Positions 8,636-17,250 of a stretch of DNA of 64,000 bases are shown piece after piece. The stretch is from the NCBI RefSeq assembly GCF_000380485.1, contig NZ_AQYG01000039.1, positions 1 through 64,000 on the forward strand. The letters are read 5' to 3'. The notes beneath the pieces were generated by a model that saw only the letters and a list, made by a program, of their open reading frames with translations, was not told the DNA's origin and ran no database searches. This DNA comes from Jongsikchunia kroppenstedtii DSM 45133 (GTDB lineage: Bacteria; Actinomycetota; Actinomycetes; Mycobacteriales; Mycobacteriaceae). The first letter of the stretch is position 1. The number at the start of each line of letters is the position of its first letter. Position numbers and translations under genes: made by a program.

Positions 8636-9826
8636 TCAGTAGGGGTCGTGCTGGATGAAACTGCCGCGAACGCCGGCCAGGATCAGGCCCTGCTTGGTGC
8701 GTTCGATCATCTTCGGCGAGCCGGCAAGCAGCACCTGATGATTGGACCAATCGCCGGTGTTGAGCACCGCGTCGACCAGTTGCCCGTGAATCCGGCGGAA
8801 CCGGTAGCGGTCCAGATCGGCCAACCCCTCCAGCCACCACGGGTCGGTCTCCTGTTCGGAGACGAGTGTGACCCGCAGCCACGGATTGACCGCGGCGATG
8901 CGCGCGAGCGTGGGGGTGTCGAAGAGCTCGCCGGGATAGCGAGTGCCGTAGTACAGGTGCACCCGCGGGCCGTCGCCGCGTTTGGACAACTCCAGGATCA
9001 GCGCCCGCAGGGGCGCGATTCCGGTGCCGCCGGCCACCATCAGGACGTCCCGCCGACTGTTCGGGATCGGGTTGCCGGCGTAATCGACGTCATCGGTGGT
9101 CTGCACCGACATAGAGCCGTGGCTCTGCGACAGGGTCCACACATCGCCGACCGCGGTCTGGCCGACGATGGACGTGCTGACCGCGCCGGCGTCAACGGCT
9201 CGAACATGGAATTCCAGCTCCCGCTGCGGGTTCGCCGGGGTGGAGGGGGACAGCAGGCGCCAGACGCGCGGAATCTGCGGCACCTGTACCTCCAGCGATT
9301 GTCCGGCGCGGTAGGTCAGCGGTCGGTCGGCGAGCAGCTGAACCACCGCCTGACCCCGCGAAACCGGGTATTTGGCAACGACTTTCGCATGCCAGACCGC
9401 CGGCCCGGGCGCCGACTGCGCTGCACCGCTCATCACGCCGGTGGTGAGCATCAGCGCGTGGGTCACCACGGCTTCGATCTCTTCGTCCCACGCCGGGCCC
9501 AGCGCCCGCGCGATCGCGCCCATCAATGCGGTGTAGAAGTATCGGTAGTGCACGTCGATGACGCCGAACTTGCGGTGATCGCGACCCAACTGGCTGAGGA
9601 AGTCCAGCAACGCGGTGTGGTCGGGCTGCTCGGCGATCGACCGGAAGACGAAACGCAGCGCGCGCACCAGCACCTCGCGCTGATGCGTCATCGACGCCGG
9701 GAACAGATCGCGCAGTCCGGGATCGATGGACCAGAGCCGGAAGTAGACATCGCTGGCGAAGCCGTCGGGGTCGGCGTCCATCGCGGAAATCACGCGCAGC
9801 AGGGGGTGCTGATCGTGACTGCCCAC
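8636..9826 (-). CDS. Flavohemoglobin-like oxidoreductase (globin + FAD/NAD reductase)
   Basis: 396 residues from GTG 9826, chosen because AGGAGG lies at 9836-9841. The N-terminal third is a globin domain with the proximal His in LGRDHRKFGV. It is followed by a ferredoxin-reductase-type FAD domain (YRAGQSLEVQVP, WRLLSPSTP) and an NAD domain with VAGGTGIAPLRALI and the C-terminal LLAGSPKMIERTKQGLI. Family members detoxify NO or reduce oxygen species with NAD(P)H. The FAD motif is RLLS rather than the classical RxYS, as in several actinobacterial members. It resembles the mycobacterial Rv0385 type, which also lies near clpB. It is transcribed with, or just after, the thioredoxin-reductase-like gene 40 bases upstream. 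Confidence 0.88.
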   Translation of the reverse strand: MGSHDQHPLLRVISAMDADPDGFASDVYFRLWSIDPGLRDLFPASMTHQREVLVRALRFVFRSIAEQPDHTALLDFLSQLGRDHRKFGVIDVHYRYFYTALMGAIARALGPAWDEEIEAVVTHALMLTTGVMSGAAQSAPGPAVWHAKVVAKYPVSRGQAVVQLLADRPLTYRAGQSLEVQVPQIPRVWRLLSPSTPANPQRELEFHVRAVDAGAVSTSIVGQTAVGDVWTLSQSHGSMSVQTTDDVDYAGNPIPNSRRDVLMVAGGTGIAPLRALILELSKRGDGPRVHLYYGTRYPGELFDTPTLARIAAVNPWLRVTLVSEQETDPWWLEGLADLDRYRFRRIHGQLVDAVLNTGDWSNHQVLLAGSPKMIERTKQGLILAGVRGSFIQHDPY

Positions 9827-9866
9827 GGCCGCAGACCTCCTATCTCGCCCGGTAAAGGCTAGCGCG

Positions 9867-11597
9867 TCAATGCCCCGATGACAGCTCTGCCTGACGCAAT
9901 TCCGCCAGCCGCGCATGCACCAGCGGCACCGTCGAGGCACCCTCGCCGCTCGCCGCGGCCACGCGCTTCATCGATCCGGAGCGCACATCGCCGGCCGCGA
10001 AGATGCCGGGCACCGTCGTCTCCAGTGGCGCGGGCGGGCAGCCATCGACCCAGCGATCGGCGGGCACCTCGCGCCCGGTGAGCACGAATCCGTGCCCGTC
10101 ACGCAGCACTTCGGCGGGGATCCAGTCGCAGTGCGGTGCGGCGCCGATCAGCAGGAACAGCCCGTCGGCTGGCACCTGTTCGGCGTGCCGAGTGGCGGTG
10201 TCGCACAGCGTCAGCCACTCCAGCCGACCGTCGCCGCCGGCGTCGATCACCTCGGTGCCCGGGCGGACCACGATCCGCGGGTTGGCGTCGATCTCCCGTA
10301 CCAGATAGTCCGACATGGTCTCGGCGAGACTGTTGCGCCGGATCACGATGGTGACCGAGTCGGCGAACCGCGCCAGATGCACGGCAGCCTGGCCCGCGGA
10401 GTTGCCGCCGCCGACGACGAACGTGTGGCGCCCGCGCATCTCGCGGGCCGCGCTGGAGGCGGCGCCGTAGTAGACGCCGGAGCCGACCAGATTCTCGACC
10501 GCCGGGACCGGCAGCCGGCGATAGGCGACGCCGGTGGAGATCACGATGGTGCGGGCGCAGATCCGGGCGGTGCCGGCCACCACGTGGTGATGATCGAACT
10601 CGGGTCCGGACACCTCGACCGCCGTCGCGCCGCGTCCGGTGTAGAAGCGGGCGCCGAAGCGGCTCGCCTGCACGCGCGCCCGCTGCGCCAGCCGCATGCC
10701 GGAGACACCGCGGGGGAAACCGAGGTAATTCCGGATCATCGAACTGGTGCCGGCCTGGCCGCCGATCGCCTCCGACTCGATCACGATCGTCGAAAGCCCC
10801 TCGGAGGCGCCGTAGACCGCCGCCGCCAGACCGGCGGGACCGGCGCCCACCACCACCAGGTCGGCCACGTCGGTGTCGGGAATGTCGTCCGGGCTGCCGT
10901 ACCACTGCTCGGCGACCTCGGCGACGGTCGGCGCGAACATCACCCGGCGCCCGCGCCAGGCGACGATCGGGTAGCGGATGTCGTCCGTCGACTCGAGCTC
11001 GAGCGACTCGATCAGTGCCCGGCCCGCCCTGCTGTCCGGGGTCGACGTCTTGGTCGGGACGCCCATGCGGTCCAGGAAGTCGCGGATCGCGGCCGTCGAT
11101 GCGCGCGTCGGCGCGACCAGATGGACGGCGACGACCTCCGGCGTGGCGACCGACCAGCCCCAGTCCGACAGGTAGTCGACGATCGCGGCGTGAAACTCCT
11201 CGTCGCGCAGACCCTGGGGAATCGACACGTAGCTGTCGAGCTGGCCCTCGGCGAGCGCCTCCTGCATCACCGGCAGTACCGAGGAGAACTGCGCCATCGG
11301 GATCGCGGCGAGCCGTCGGGCGGTCGGCACGATGCGGTGCACCTTGTGCAGCAGCTGCCGGCCGGTGCAGTCGGCGATATCCGCCTCGGCGATCACCAGG
11401 GCGATGGGGACATGCTGCGTGACAAGCGTTTTGATGGTGTGGATGGTGTCGTCTGCATCGGCGGTGTCGACCACGGTGTAGTCGCGGCCGTAGCGGGAAC
11501 GGATCTCGTCGACCAGGACGTTCCGGTGCTCCGGGGTGACCGCGACGATGATCGCCGGGCTCGGTCGGTCGATGCCCTCTTCGTGGCCTGGTGCCAT
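9867..11597 (-). CDS. Thioredoxin reductase-like flavoprotein with N-terminal receiver-like domain
   Basis: 576-residue cytoplasmic flavoprotein. Residues about 1-140 look like a degenerate response-regulator fold (PAIIVAVTPEHRNVLVDEIRSRYG, IALVIAEADI). A small thioredoxin-like segment follows (VHLVAPTRASTAAIRDFLDRMGVPTKT), then a thioredoxin-reductase-type domain with FAD loop VVVGAGPAGLAAAVYGASEGL, NADPH loop VVGGGNSAGQAAVHLARFA and the C-terminal FAD motif GIFAAGDVRSGSMKRVA. The redox CxxC expected before the NADPH loop is replaced by YYGAASSAAREM, so it cannot act as a classical thioredoxin reductase. ATG 11597 overlaps the upstream hydrolase stop (TGATG). Confidence 0.85.
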   Translation of the reverse strand: MAPGHEEGIDRPSPAIIVAVTPEHRNVLVDEIRSRYGRDYTVVDTADADDTIHTIKTLVTQHVPIALVIAEADIADCTGRQLLHKVHRIVPTARRLAAIPMAQFSSVLPVMQEALAEGQLDSYVSIPQGLRDEEFHAAIVDYLSDWGWSVATPEVVAVHLVAPTRASTAAIRDFLDRMGVPTKTSTPDSRAGRALIESLELESTDDIRYPIVAWRGRRVMFAPTVAEVAEQWYGSPDDIPDTDVADLVVVGAGPAGLAAAVYGASEGLSTIVIESEAIGGQAGTSSMIRNYLGFPRGVSGMRLAQRARVQASRFGARFYTGRGATAVEVSGPEFDHHHVVAGTARICARTIVISTGVAYRRLPVPAVENLVGSGVYYGAASSAAREMRGRHTFVVGGGNSAGQAAVHLARFADSVTIVIRRNSLAETMSDYLVREIDANPRIVVRPGTEVIDAGGDGRLEWLTLCDTATRHAEQVPADGLFLLIGAAPHCDWIPAEVLRDGHGFVLTGREVPADRWVDGCPPAPLETTVPGIFAAGDVRSGSMKRVAAASGEGASTVPLVHARLAELRQAELSSGH

Positions 11598-12574
11598 CAG
11601 CGGTCCTTGTTGCTGCGGGCCGTCGTCGAATGCAAGGCGAGTCCGGCGCGCAACGCGCCCGCGGCCTCGATCATCGCGTCGCGTCCGGGCAGGCCGAACC
11701 GAGTGGCGCTCGCAAAACCGTGAATCAGACTGGGATGGCGCCGAATAACCACCGGCACACCGGCTTCGGCGAGGGCCCGGCCGAATGCCTCGCCCTCGTC
11801 GCGCAGCATGTCGAAGCCGGCCGTCGCGATATAGGACGGTGGAAAGTCGGCGAGATCCGGTGCCAGAGCCGGCGATATCCGCGGGTCGGTCACATCGACG
11901 CCGGGCATGTACATCGACATGAACCAGTCGATGACCTCGTGACTGAGGATGAGCCCGTCGGCGACCGAGGTATACGACGGATACACGCGGGTGCGGTCGG
12001 TCGCCGGATAGAACATCACCGTGTACGCCGGCTTGTGCTCGGCCAGCGCGCCGAGGACGGCGGTGATGTTGCCGCCGGCGCTGTCGCCGGAGACCGCGAT
12101 CCGGTCGGGCGCGATGCCGAAGGCCTCGGCATGCTCGCGCACATGGTCGTAGGCGGCCATCGCGTCGTCGATTGCGGCAGGGAATGGATGTTCGGGCGCC
12201 ATCCGGTAGTCGACCGAGATCACCTGCACGCCCGCGTAGGCCGCGAAATGCCGGTTGACCGTGTCGTGCGACTTCGGGCTGCCGAGCGCGAATCCGCCGC
12301 CGTGGAAATACAGCAGGACCGCCGGATCGTCGAGCGGCTGGCGCGGCACGTACTGCAGTGCCGGAATCGGCCCCGCGGGCCCCGGGATATCGATGCGTCC
12401 GACGGTCGCGACCGACGGGCGGCTGCCGAGGACCGCGGCGGCGGACAGCGATCGCCGGGCCTGGCGCACGGCCTTCATCGGATCCGCGAGGTCCAGACGG
12501 TCGGTGAGCGGGTACCGCGTCGCCCACTGCATCCGGCGATCGAGCGTCTGGCCGTCCCACCTTACTCGGCTCAT
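11597..12574 (-). CDS. Alpha/beta hydrolase, HSL (hormone-sensitive lipase) family
   Basis: 325-residue carboxylesterase or lipase. The HSL oxyanion motif YFHGGGF, nucleophile elbow GDSAGGN, the PSYIATAGFDMLRDEG region bearing the catalytic Asp, and LIHGFAS with the catalytic His are all present. The family hydrolyses acyl esters; the substrate is unknown. It is a clear paralogue of the adjacent upstream gene (shared DYRMAPEHPFPAA and ATAGFD), so the pair arose by tandem duplication. It overlaps both neighbours by one base (TGATG), indicating one transcript with the flavoprotein gene. Confidence 0.92.
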   Translation of the reverse strand: MSRVRWDGQTLDRRMQWATRYPLTDRLDLADPMKAVRQARRSLSAAAVLGSRPSVATVGRIDIPGPAGPIPALQYVPRQPLDDPAVLLYFHGGGFALGSPKSHDTVNRHFAAYAGVQVISVDYRMAPEHPFPAAIDDAMAAYDHVREHAEAFGIAPDRIAVSGDSAGGNITAVLGALAEHKPAYTVMFYPATDRTRVYPSYTSVADGLILSHEVIDWFMSMYMPGVDVTDPRISPALAPDLADFPPSYIATAGFDMLRDEGEAFGRALAEAGVPVVIRRHPSLIHGFASATRFGLPGRDAMIEAAGALRAGLALHSTTARSNKDR

Positions 12575-13512
12575 CAGATTGCCAATCCGACTCGGAGTGC
12601 ACCCGCCGCTTCCACCACGGCCTCCTTGCCGCCCAACCCTTTTCGGGTGAAGCTGGCGAATCCGTGGATGAACCGCGGGTAGTGGCGTTTGACCACGGGC
12701 ACCCCGGCTGCGGCGAGCCGGTCGGCGAACGCCTGGCCCTCGTCGCGCAGCGGGTCGAAACCGGCCGTGGCCACATAGCTCGGCGGCATGCCCGCGACGT
12801 CGTCGGCATGCAGCGGCGAGACTCGCGGATCGGTGCGGTCGACATCGGCGGGCGCGTAGTGATCGGCGAACCAGCGCATCATGCCGTTGGTCAGGAAGTA
12901 GCCATTGGCGAACTCGCGACGCGACGGATGCTCCTCGGCGATATCGGTGACCGGGTAGAACATCAGCGCGAAGGCCGGCTTCACCTCGCGGTCCCGGGTC
13001 GCCAATGCGACTGCCGCGGTGAGGTTGCCGCCTGCGCTGTCGCCGCCGAGGGCGATCCGGGCGGTATCGATCCCCAGCGAATCGGCGTGCGCGACAACAT
13101 GGTCGAACGCGGCGACGGCATCGTCGAACGCGGCCGGGAACGGGTGCTCGGGCGCCATGCGATAGTCGATCGACAGCACCTGGACGCCGGCGTGCAAGGC
13201 CAGCAGGCGGCAGGTCGAGTCGGCCGACTCGGGTGCGCCGACCACCCAGCCGCCGCCGTGGAAGTAGATGAGGATCGGCATGCGATCGGGCGCGGGCAGC
13301 ACCTCGGGCGTGTAGTGCAGGGCGCGGATCGTGCCGCCGGGGCCGGCGAACTCGACCTCACGCACCGGCACCGCGGGCCGCACACCGGCGGCGGCACTGG
13401 CCCGCTTGATCGAGCGGCGTGCCAGGTCGGTGCGCGTCATCAGCACCTGTTCGTTGCGTGTGAGGGTGGCTCCGGCGGCGATCGCCCGCATCGGCAGGGT
13501 GGGCTTGGGCAT
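12574..13512 (-). CDS. Alpha/beta hydrolase, HSL family (tandem paralogue)
   Basis: 312-residue esterase of the HSL family. Motifs are YFHGGGW (oxyanion), GDSAGGN (nucleophile Ser), SYVATAGFDPLRDEG (Asp region) and FIHGFAS (His). It starts at ATG 13512 and ends overlapping the second hydrolase. There is no signal peptide, so it is probably cytoplasmic or membrane-associated. Linked with a patatin gene on the opposite strand, it suggests a local lipid-ester theme, but substrates cannot be read from sequence. Confidence 0.92.
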   Translation of the reverse strand: MPKPTLPMRAIAAGATLTRNEQVLMTRTDLARRSIKRASAAAGVRPAVPVREVEFAGPGGTIRALHYTPEVLPAPDRMPILIYFHGGGWVVGAPESADSTCRLLALHAGVQVLSIDYRMAPEHPFPAAFDDAVAAFDHVVAHADSLGIDTARIALGGDSAGGNLTAAVALATRDREVKPAFALMFYPVTDIAEEHPSRREFANGYFLTNGMMRWFADHYAPADVDRTDPRVSPLHADDVAGMPPSYVATAGFDPLRDEGQAFADRLAAAGVPVVKRHYPRFIHGFASFTRKGLGGKEAVVEAAGALRVGLAI

Positions 13513-13521
13513 GGGGACAGC

Positions 13522-13869
13522 CTAGGCGGCACCACCCGAGCGGTCACTCAGTTCGCGGTCATCGGCGACGAACCACAGTTGCCGTCCGCGATTGGATTCC
13601 AGGACGTAGTCGCGCAGGGCGGTGCTGCGGGCCAGGTAGGGCGTGATGTCACCGACGATGGCCACCCGCATCCGGTAGTTGAGCAGCTTCTGCGTGAACA
13701 GCCCGGCGACCTTGGTGCTCAGGTCGAAGAAGTCCGGATCGAGCCGGCCGACCGGGATCGCGATCATCTCGGCACCCGTGCCGTAGGTGGAACCGAGCAG
13801 ATCGGTGGCGTCGGCCTCGGTGCGCAGCAGCGGGCCGTCGGCCGGTACGTGGTGCACGACGATGCTCAT
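13522..13869 (-). CDS. DUF4180 domain protein
   Basis: 115-residue protein matching the DUF4180 pattern (ATDLLGSTYGTGAEMIAIPVGRLDPDFFDLSTKVAG..., MRVAIVGDITPYLARSTALRDYVLESNRGRQLWFV). ATG 13869 was chosen over a longer open frame whose upstream part looks random. The function of the family is unknown to me; the fold resembles small alpha/beta proteins found near transcription regulators. It lies 9 bases upstream of the first hydrolase gene and is probably its operon partner. Confidence 0.8.
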   Translation of the reverse strand: MSIVVHHVPADGPLLRTEADATDLLGSTYGTGAEMIAIPVGRLDPDFFDLSTKVAGLFTQKLLNYRMRVAIVGDITPYLARSTALRDYVLESNRGRQLWFVADDRELSDRSGGAA

Positions 13870-13975
13870 GGGTCGAACGCTACTGCCGCGCAACGGTGTT
13901 CGTCGAGCGAATATCGGCCGACGCGAAAGCCGGTTTCGCGCATCATTGTCCGTCATTGCGGGCAGACTGTCAGCC

Positions 13976-14806
13976 ATGACGAAGCAGCGGTTGGCAGTGG
14001 TGTTGGGCGGCGGGGGTTCCGCCGGAATCGGCTGGATGTCAGGCGTCATCCGGGGACTCGCGGCGTCCGGGGTCGACCTGTCGGGCGCCGACCAGATCAT
14101 CGGCACGTCGGCCGGCTCGGTGGTCGGCACCTGGCTGGCGGCCGGTGTCGACATGGCCGACCACGCCGAGTCGCCACCGGTCGCGGCCGCCGCATCGGGG
14201 CATGACGTGGGCTGGATGCAGAAGGTCTTCGAGATCATGACGCGCTATCCGGACGATCCGACCGAGGCCCGCCGCCAGCTGGGCGCGTTCGCCCGGTCGG
14301 CCGAGGTGATGAGCGAAGCCACGCAGCTGGAACGGATCGGATCGCGGCTGCCGTCCCCGGACTGGCCGAGCGCGCCGGACGGTCCGCTGCAGATCACCGC
14401 GGTCGACTGCGAATCGGGCGGCCTGTCCGTCTTCGACGCCGCGAGCGGGGTGCCGCTGGTGCGCGCGATCGCGGCCAGCTGCGCGGTGCCCGGCGTCTAC
14501 CCGCCGGTGACGATCGGCGAGTCGGTGTACATGGACGGCGGCATGCGGTCCGGCACGAACGCCGACCTGGCCCGCCCGTCCGAGGCCGTGGTGGTGCTGC
14601 AGCCGCTCGCCCATCTGACCCCGAGCGAGAACTTGCAGAACGAGCTGGCCCGGGTCGACGCCGACCGGCAGATCGTCGTCGGTCCCGATGCCGATTCGAT
14701 CGCCGCATTCGGTACCGATCCGCTGCGTGCGGAATCGTGGGGGCCGTCCCACCAGGCCGGCCGGGCGCAGGGCGCAGCCCTGGCGGCACAGTGGACGCAA
14801 TCCTGA
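13976..14806 (+). CDS. Patatin-like phospholipase
   Basis: 276-residue patatin-family acyl hydrolase. The oxyanion loop LGGGGSAGIGW, nucleophile elbow IIGTSAGSVVGT and catalytic Asp in YMDGGMRSG are present, completing the Ser-Asp dyad. ATG 13976 was chosen because the upstream extension of the frame is antisense to the DUF4180 gene. There is no signal peptide. Patatins release fatty acids from phospholipids or other lipids; the substrate here is unknown. It is transcribed alone, between two minus-strand groups. Confidence 0.9.
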   Translation: MTKQRLAVVLGGGGSAGIGWMSGVIRGLAASGVDLSGADQIIGTSAGSVVGTWLAAGVDMADHAESPPVAAAASGHDVGWMQKVFEIMTRYPDDPTEARRQLGAFARSAEVMSEATQLERIGSRLPSPDWPSAPDGPLQITAVDCESGGLSVFDAASGVPLVRAIAASCAVPGVYPPVTIGESVYMDGGMRSGTNADLARPSEAVVVLQPLAHLTPSENLQNELARVDADRQIVVGPDADSIAAFGTDPLRAESWGPSHQAGRAQGAALAAQWTQS

Positions 14807-14815
14807 TCGGGCTGG

Positions 14816-15415
14816 CTAGCCGCTGCACACCGGCCGGATGACGTCGATCCCGCCGGTGGTGGGGGACGTGAGGAAGACGCAGGTGCTCAGGCCGGCCCCG
14901 GTGATGGCCGCCCGAACCCGTTGCCACTGCCCGGTCGTGAGCGCGGGAGTCCGGGAGAGCACGAAGCCCGATACGCGGTACGGATCGGTGACGACCGCCC
15001 ACGAATAGTCCGTGGCGAGTCCGACGACCACGTAGTTGGTGGGTCCGTGCAATTGCTCCTGCGTCGGCACACCCGGAAAGCTCACATGCAGCTGTGCGTG
15101 CGTCGTCGCGTCGTTGACGGTGGCTGTTCCGGTGATCGTGTTGGGGGTGTTGGACCACGTCGTGCATCGATTGCGCACCGAGATGTTGCCGTGCGGGTCC
15201 AGTGCGTAGTGCGCCTGCGTGTCGCGCGCGCACACCAGATTGAAATACGCTGGGACAGCTGCCAATTGATGCCAGGTGCCGAGATATCTCGGTAGCTGGA
15301 GGGCCGCGACCGGGGCCGGCGGCTGCGCTGTGGCCGCCGGTGCGGTGATCGCTCCGATTGCCGCGACGACCGCCAATGCGGCCGCCAGGGAGATGCCGTG
15401 TGCGAACTTCTTCAT
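14816..15415 (-). CDS. Secreted lipocalin-family protein
   Basis: 199 residues from ATG 15415 (MKKFAHG); an ATG three codons earlier is possible. A Sec signal peptide ends at APAATAQ. The mature part starts with the Blc/ApoD-type lipocalin signature YLGTWHQLAAVPAYFN and has the later NYVVVGLATDYSWAVVTDP strand pair. Cys residues may form disulfides. Lipocalins bind small lipids or pigments in their barrel. It follows the SDR gene by 103 bases. A weak SigK-like promoter (15480-15508) precedes it, so it may belong to the SigK regulon. Confidence 0.8.
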   Translation of the reverse strand: MKKFAHGISLAAALAVVAAIGAITAPAATAQPPAPVAALQLPRYLGTWHQLAAVPAYFNLVCARDTQAHYALDPHGNISVRNRCTTWSNTPNTITGTATVNDATTHAQLHVSFPGVPTQEQLHGPTNYVVVGLATDYSWAVVTDPYRVSGFVLSRTPALTTGQWQRVRAAITGAGLSTCVFLTSPTTGGIDVIRPVCSG

Positions 15416-15518
15416 GGGAACCATCCGTTCTCGATGAGGCCCGGCGGGCCGGACCATGCCGTCGATACCTGTCTTGGGTGGTTCGATGCAGCAGGTGGGG
15501 TCGGATGGGTGACCTCGA

Positions 15519-16490
15519 CTACGGCGTCACGCCGATCGCGGACGCGCAGTATCGCCAGACTTCGTCGCGCTGGGCTTCGGTGAACCGCGTCGCCTGACGG
15601 TAATGCGTTGGCCGGGAGCGTCGGTCGTGCCAGAACAGGCCGGACGGCGGAGGCGGCGATGTCGCGGTCAGCCACACCGCCGTGTCGGCCGCCTGATCCG
15701 CGTTCCGCAGGAACGCCCGGGTCATGGTCCGGAAACGGGGAAGCGACTGGGCCAGGCCGGGAGTGTCCGCCCAGCCCGGGTGCATGGTCGCGACGACGCA
15801 TCCGTCCTCGGACCAACGTTCGCCGAGCACCGGGGTCAGTGCGACCTGAATGCGCTTGGTGCGGGCGTACGCGGTGGCGGCCCGGTATCGGCCGAGGCGA
15901 TACTCGGGATCCGCCCGCGGAAGCGGCTGGGTGTACATGCCGCCGGACGACATGAACACGACCCTGGAACTCGTGGCCGCCGCCAGCAGCGGCCGCGCGA
16001 GTTCGGTCATCAGGATGGGCCCCAGAACATGCGTCGCGAGCGTGAGCTCATGCCCGTCGCGCGTCTGAGAACGCGTCGGCGGCATGACGCCCGCGTTGTG
16101 CACGATCGCGTCGATTCGTGGTGTCCGGGCGGCGATTCGAGCGACGAAATCCCGTACCTCCGCGCGACCGGACACATCGCAGCGCTCGACGACGAGGTCG
16201 GCGTCTGGTTGACCGGCAAGGAGCTCGCGCCGCGCCGATTCGCCGCGCTCCTCGTCCCGTACCGCCATCACGACCGTCGCGCCCAGTTGCGCCAACGATC
16301 CGGCGATCGCCTTGCCGATCCCCGAATTGGCGCCGGTGACAACCGTTGTGGCGCCCACGAGCGCGTCGGGTGGCGGGTCGTCGTCGGGCCAGAGGCGGCT
16401 GCGAAATGCGAAACCCAGACTCGAGTACCCGGGCGCGATGGTCCGGTCGAGCACATCATCAACCACTGCGGCGGCACGGTGTCCGGTCAC
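15519..16490 (-). CDS. Short-chain dehydrogenase/reductase
   Basis: 323-residue SDR. The NAD(P)-binding motif TGANSGIGKAIA, NAG in IVHNAGVMPP, catalytic Ser in VVFMSSGGMYT and YARTK (Tyr/Lys) are present. An N-terminal extension of about 45 residues precedes the Rossmann fold. GTG 16490 starts one base after the anti-sigma factor stop, so translation is probably coupled. Substrate unknown; operon-mates point to lipid or isoprenoid modification. It is the distal gene of the SigK operon and has no counterpart at that position in M. tuberculosis that I recall. Confidence 0.9.
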   Translation of the reverse strand: MTGHRAAAVVDDVLDRTIAPGYSSLGFAFRSRLWPDDDPPPDALVGATTVVTGANSGIGKAIAGSLAQLGATVVMAVRDEERGESARRELLAGQPDADLVVERCDVSGRAEVRDFVARIAARTPRIDAIVHNAGVMPPTRSQTRDGHELTLATHVLGPILMTELARPLLAAATSSRVVFMSSGGMYTQPLPRADPEYRLGRYRAATAYARTKRIQVALTPVLGERWSEDGCVVATMHPGWADTPGLAQSLPRFRTMTRAFLRNADQAADTAVWLTATSPPPPSGLFWHDRRSRPTHYRQATRFTEAQRDEVWRYCASAIGVTP

Positions 16491-16491
16491 G

Positions 16492-17250
16492 TCAGGTCAA
16501 CCCGACCGTGATGACCGGCTGCCCGGTCGGTCGGGACGAGCCGGCACCGGGCTCGACGGTGACGGTGACGGACGTCGCCGTGTCGAGCTTCGGGATGACC
16601 TCGCCGCCCGGCGGGGGCATGGTGGTCGCACCCATCGTGCCGGCCAGGCGCGGTTCCCGATCCGGCTGCATGAACCACATCTGATAGACGTGACCGGGTG
16701 GCGGCGGCGGGATATTGGTCATCGACACCACGAGGGCGTTCGATTGCGCGGATGCCGCAACGGTGATCGTTCCGCCGGCCACGTCGGCCACCACGGTGCG
16801 CCGGTCCGGGCTGGACATGACCTGTGCGACTGACGGCGCGCTCGGTGTGTGGTCGGTGAATTGCCCAGTGGCGACCGCGATTCCGAACACGATGAGCACG
16901 GCCGCGGCCGCGGCCAGCAGCACGCGGGGCAGCGTGAACCGAGATCGCTGCGCCCGTCGGCCGGCCAGCTCGTCGCCGGTGTCTTTCGAGTCGCCGTCAT
17001 CGACGGCGGCCAGGACGTTCACCCGAAGACGGCGCGGCGGTGCCAGAGTGTCCCGGTATCCGACGCGGGACATCGTTTCGTGGGTATCGGCGACGATGCG
17101 TCGAAACGCGTGAACCGTCGCGGAGTCCGCGGAACCGAGGCGGCCGACGATCTCGCGCCGTTCGGTCTCCGAGACGGCGTCGAGGGCATATGGGTACGCG
17201 AGATCCAGGAGGTCGTCGGCGTTGCGGCTCTCGGTGTCGTTGTCAGGCAT
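16492..17250 (-). CDS. rskA: Anti-sigma-K factor RskA
   Basis: 252-residue single-pass membrane anti-sigma factor. The cytoplasmic anti-sigma domain occupies the first 60-70 residues (DLLDLAYPYALDAVSETERREIVGRL). One membrane helix lies near 107-127 (PRVLLAAAAAVLIVFGIAVA). The C-terminal extracytoplasmic RskA domain contains PPPPPGHVYQMWFM and GEVIPKL. It holds SigK inactive until proteolysis of the membrane domain. ATG 17250 overlaps the sigK end by 8 bases, the standard sigma/anti-sigma arrangement. Confidence 0.95.
   Translation of the reverse strand: MPDNDTESRNADDLLDLAYPYALDAVSETERREIVGRLGSADSATVHAFRRIVADTHETMSRVGYRDTLAPPRRLRVNVLAAVDDGDSKDTGDELAGRRAQRSRFTLPRVLLAAAAAVLIVFGIAVATGQFTDHTPSAPSVAQVMSSPDRRTVVADVAGGTITVAASAQSNALVVSMTNIPPPPPGHVYQMWFMQPDREPRLAGTMGATTMPPPGGEVIPKLDTATSVTVTVEPGAGSSRPTGQPVITVGLT

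Noticed and set aside
9915-11723. 602-codon plus-strand frame opposite the flavoprotein gene
   Set aside because: A high-GC shadow frame; the minus strand encodes intact FAD and NADPH motifs.
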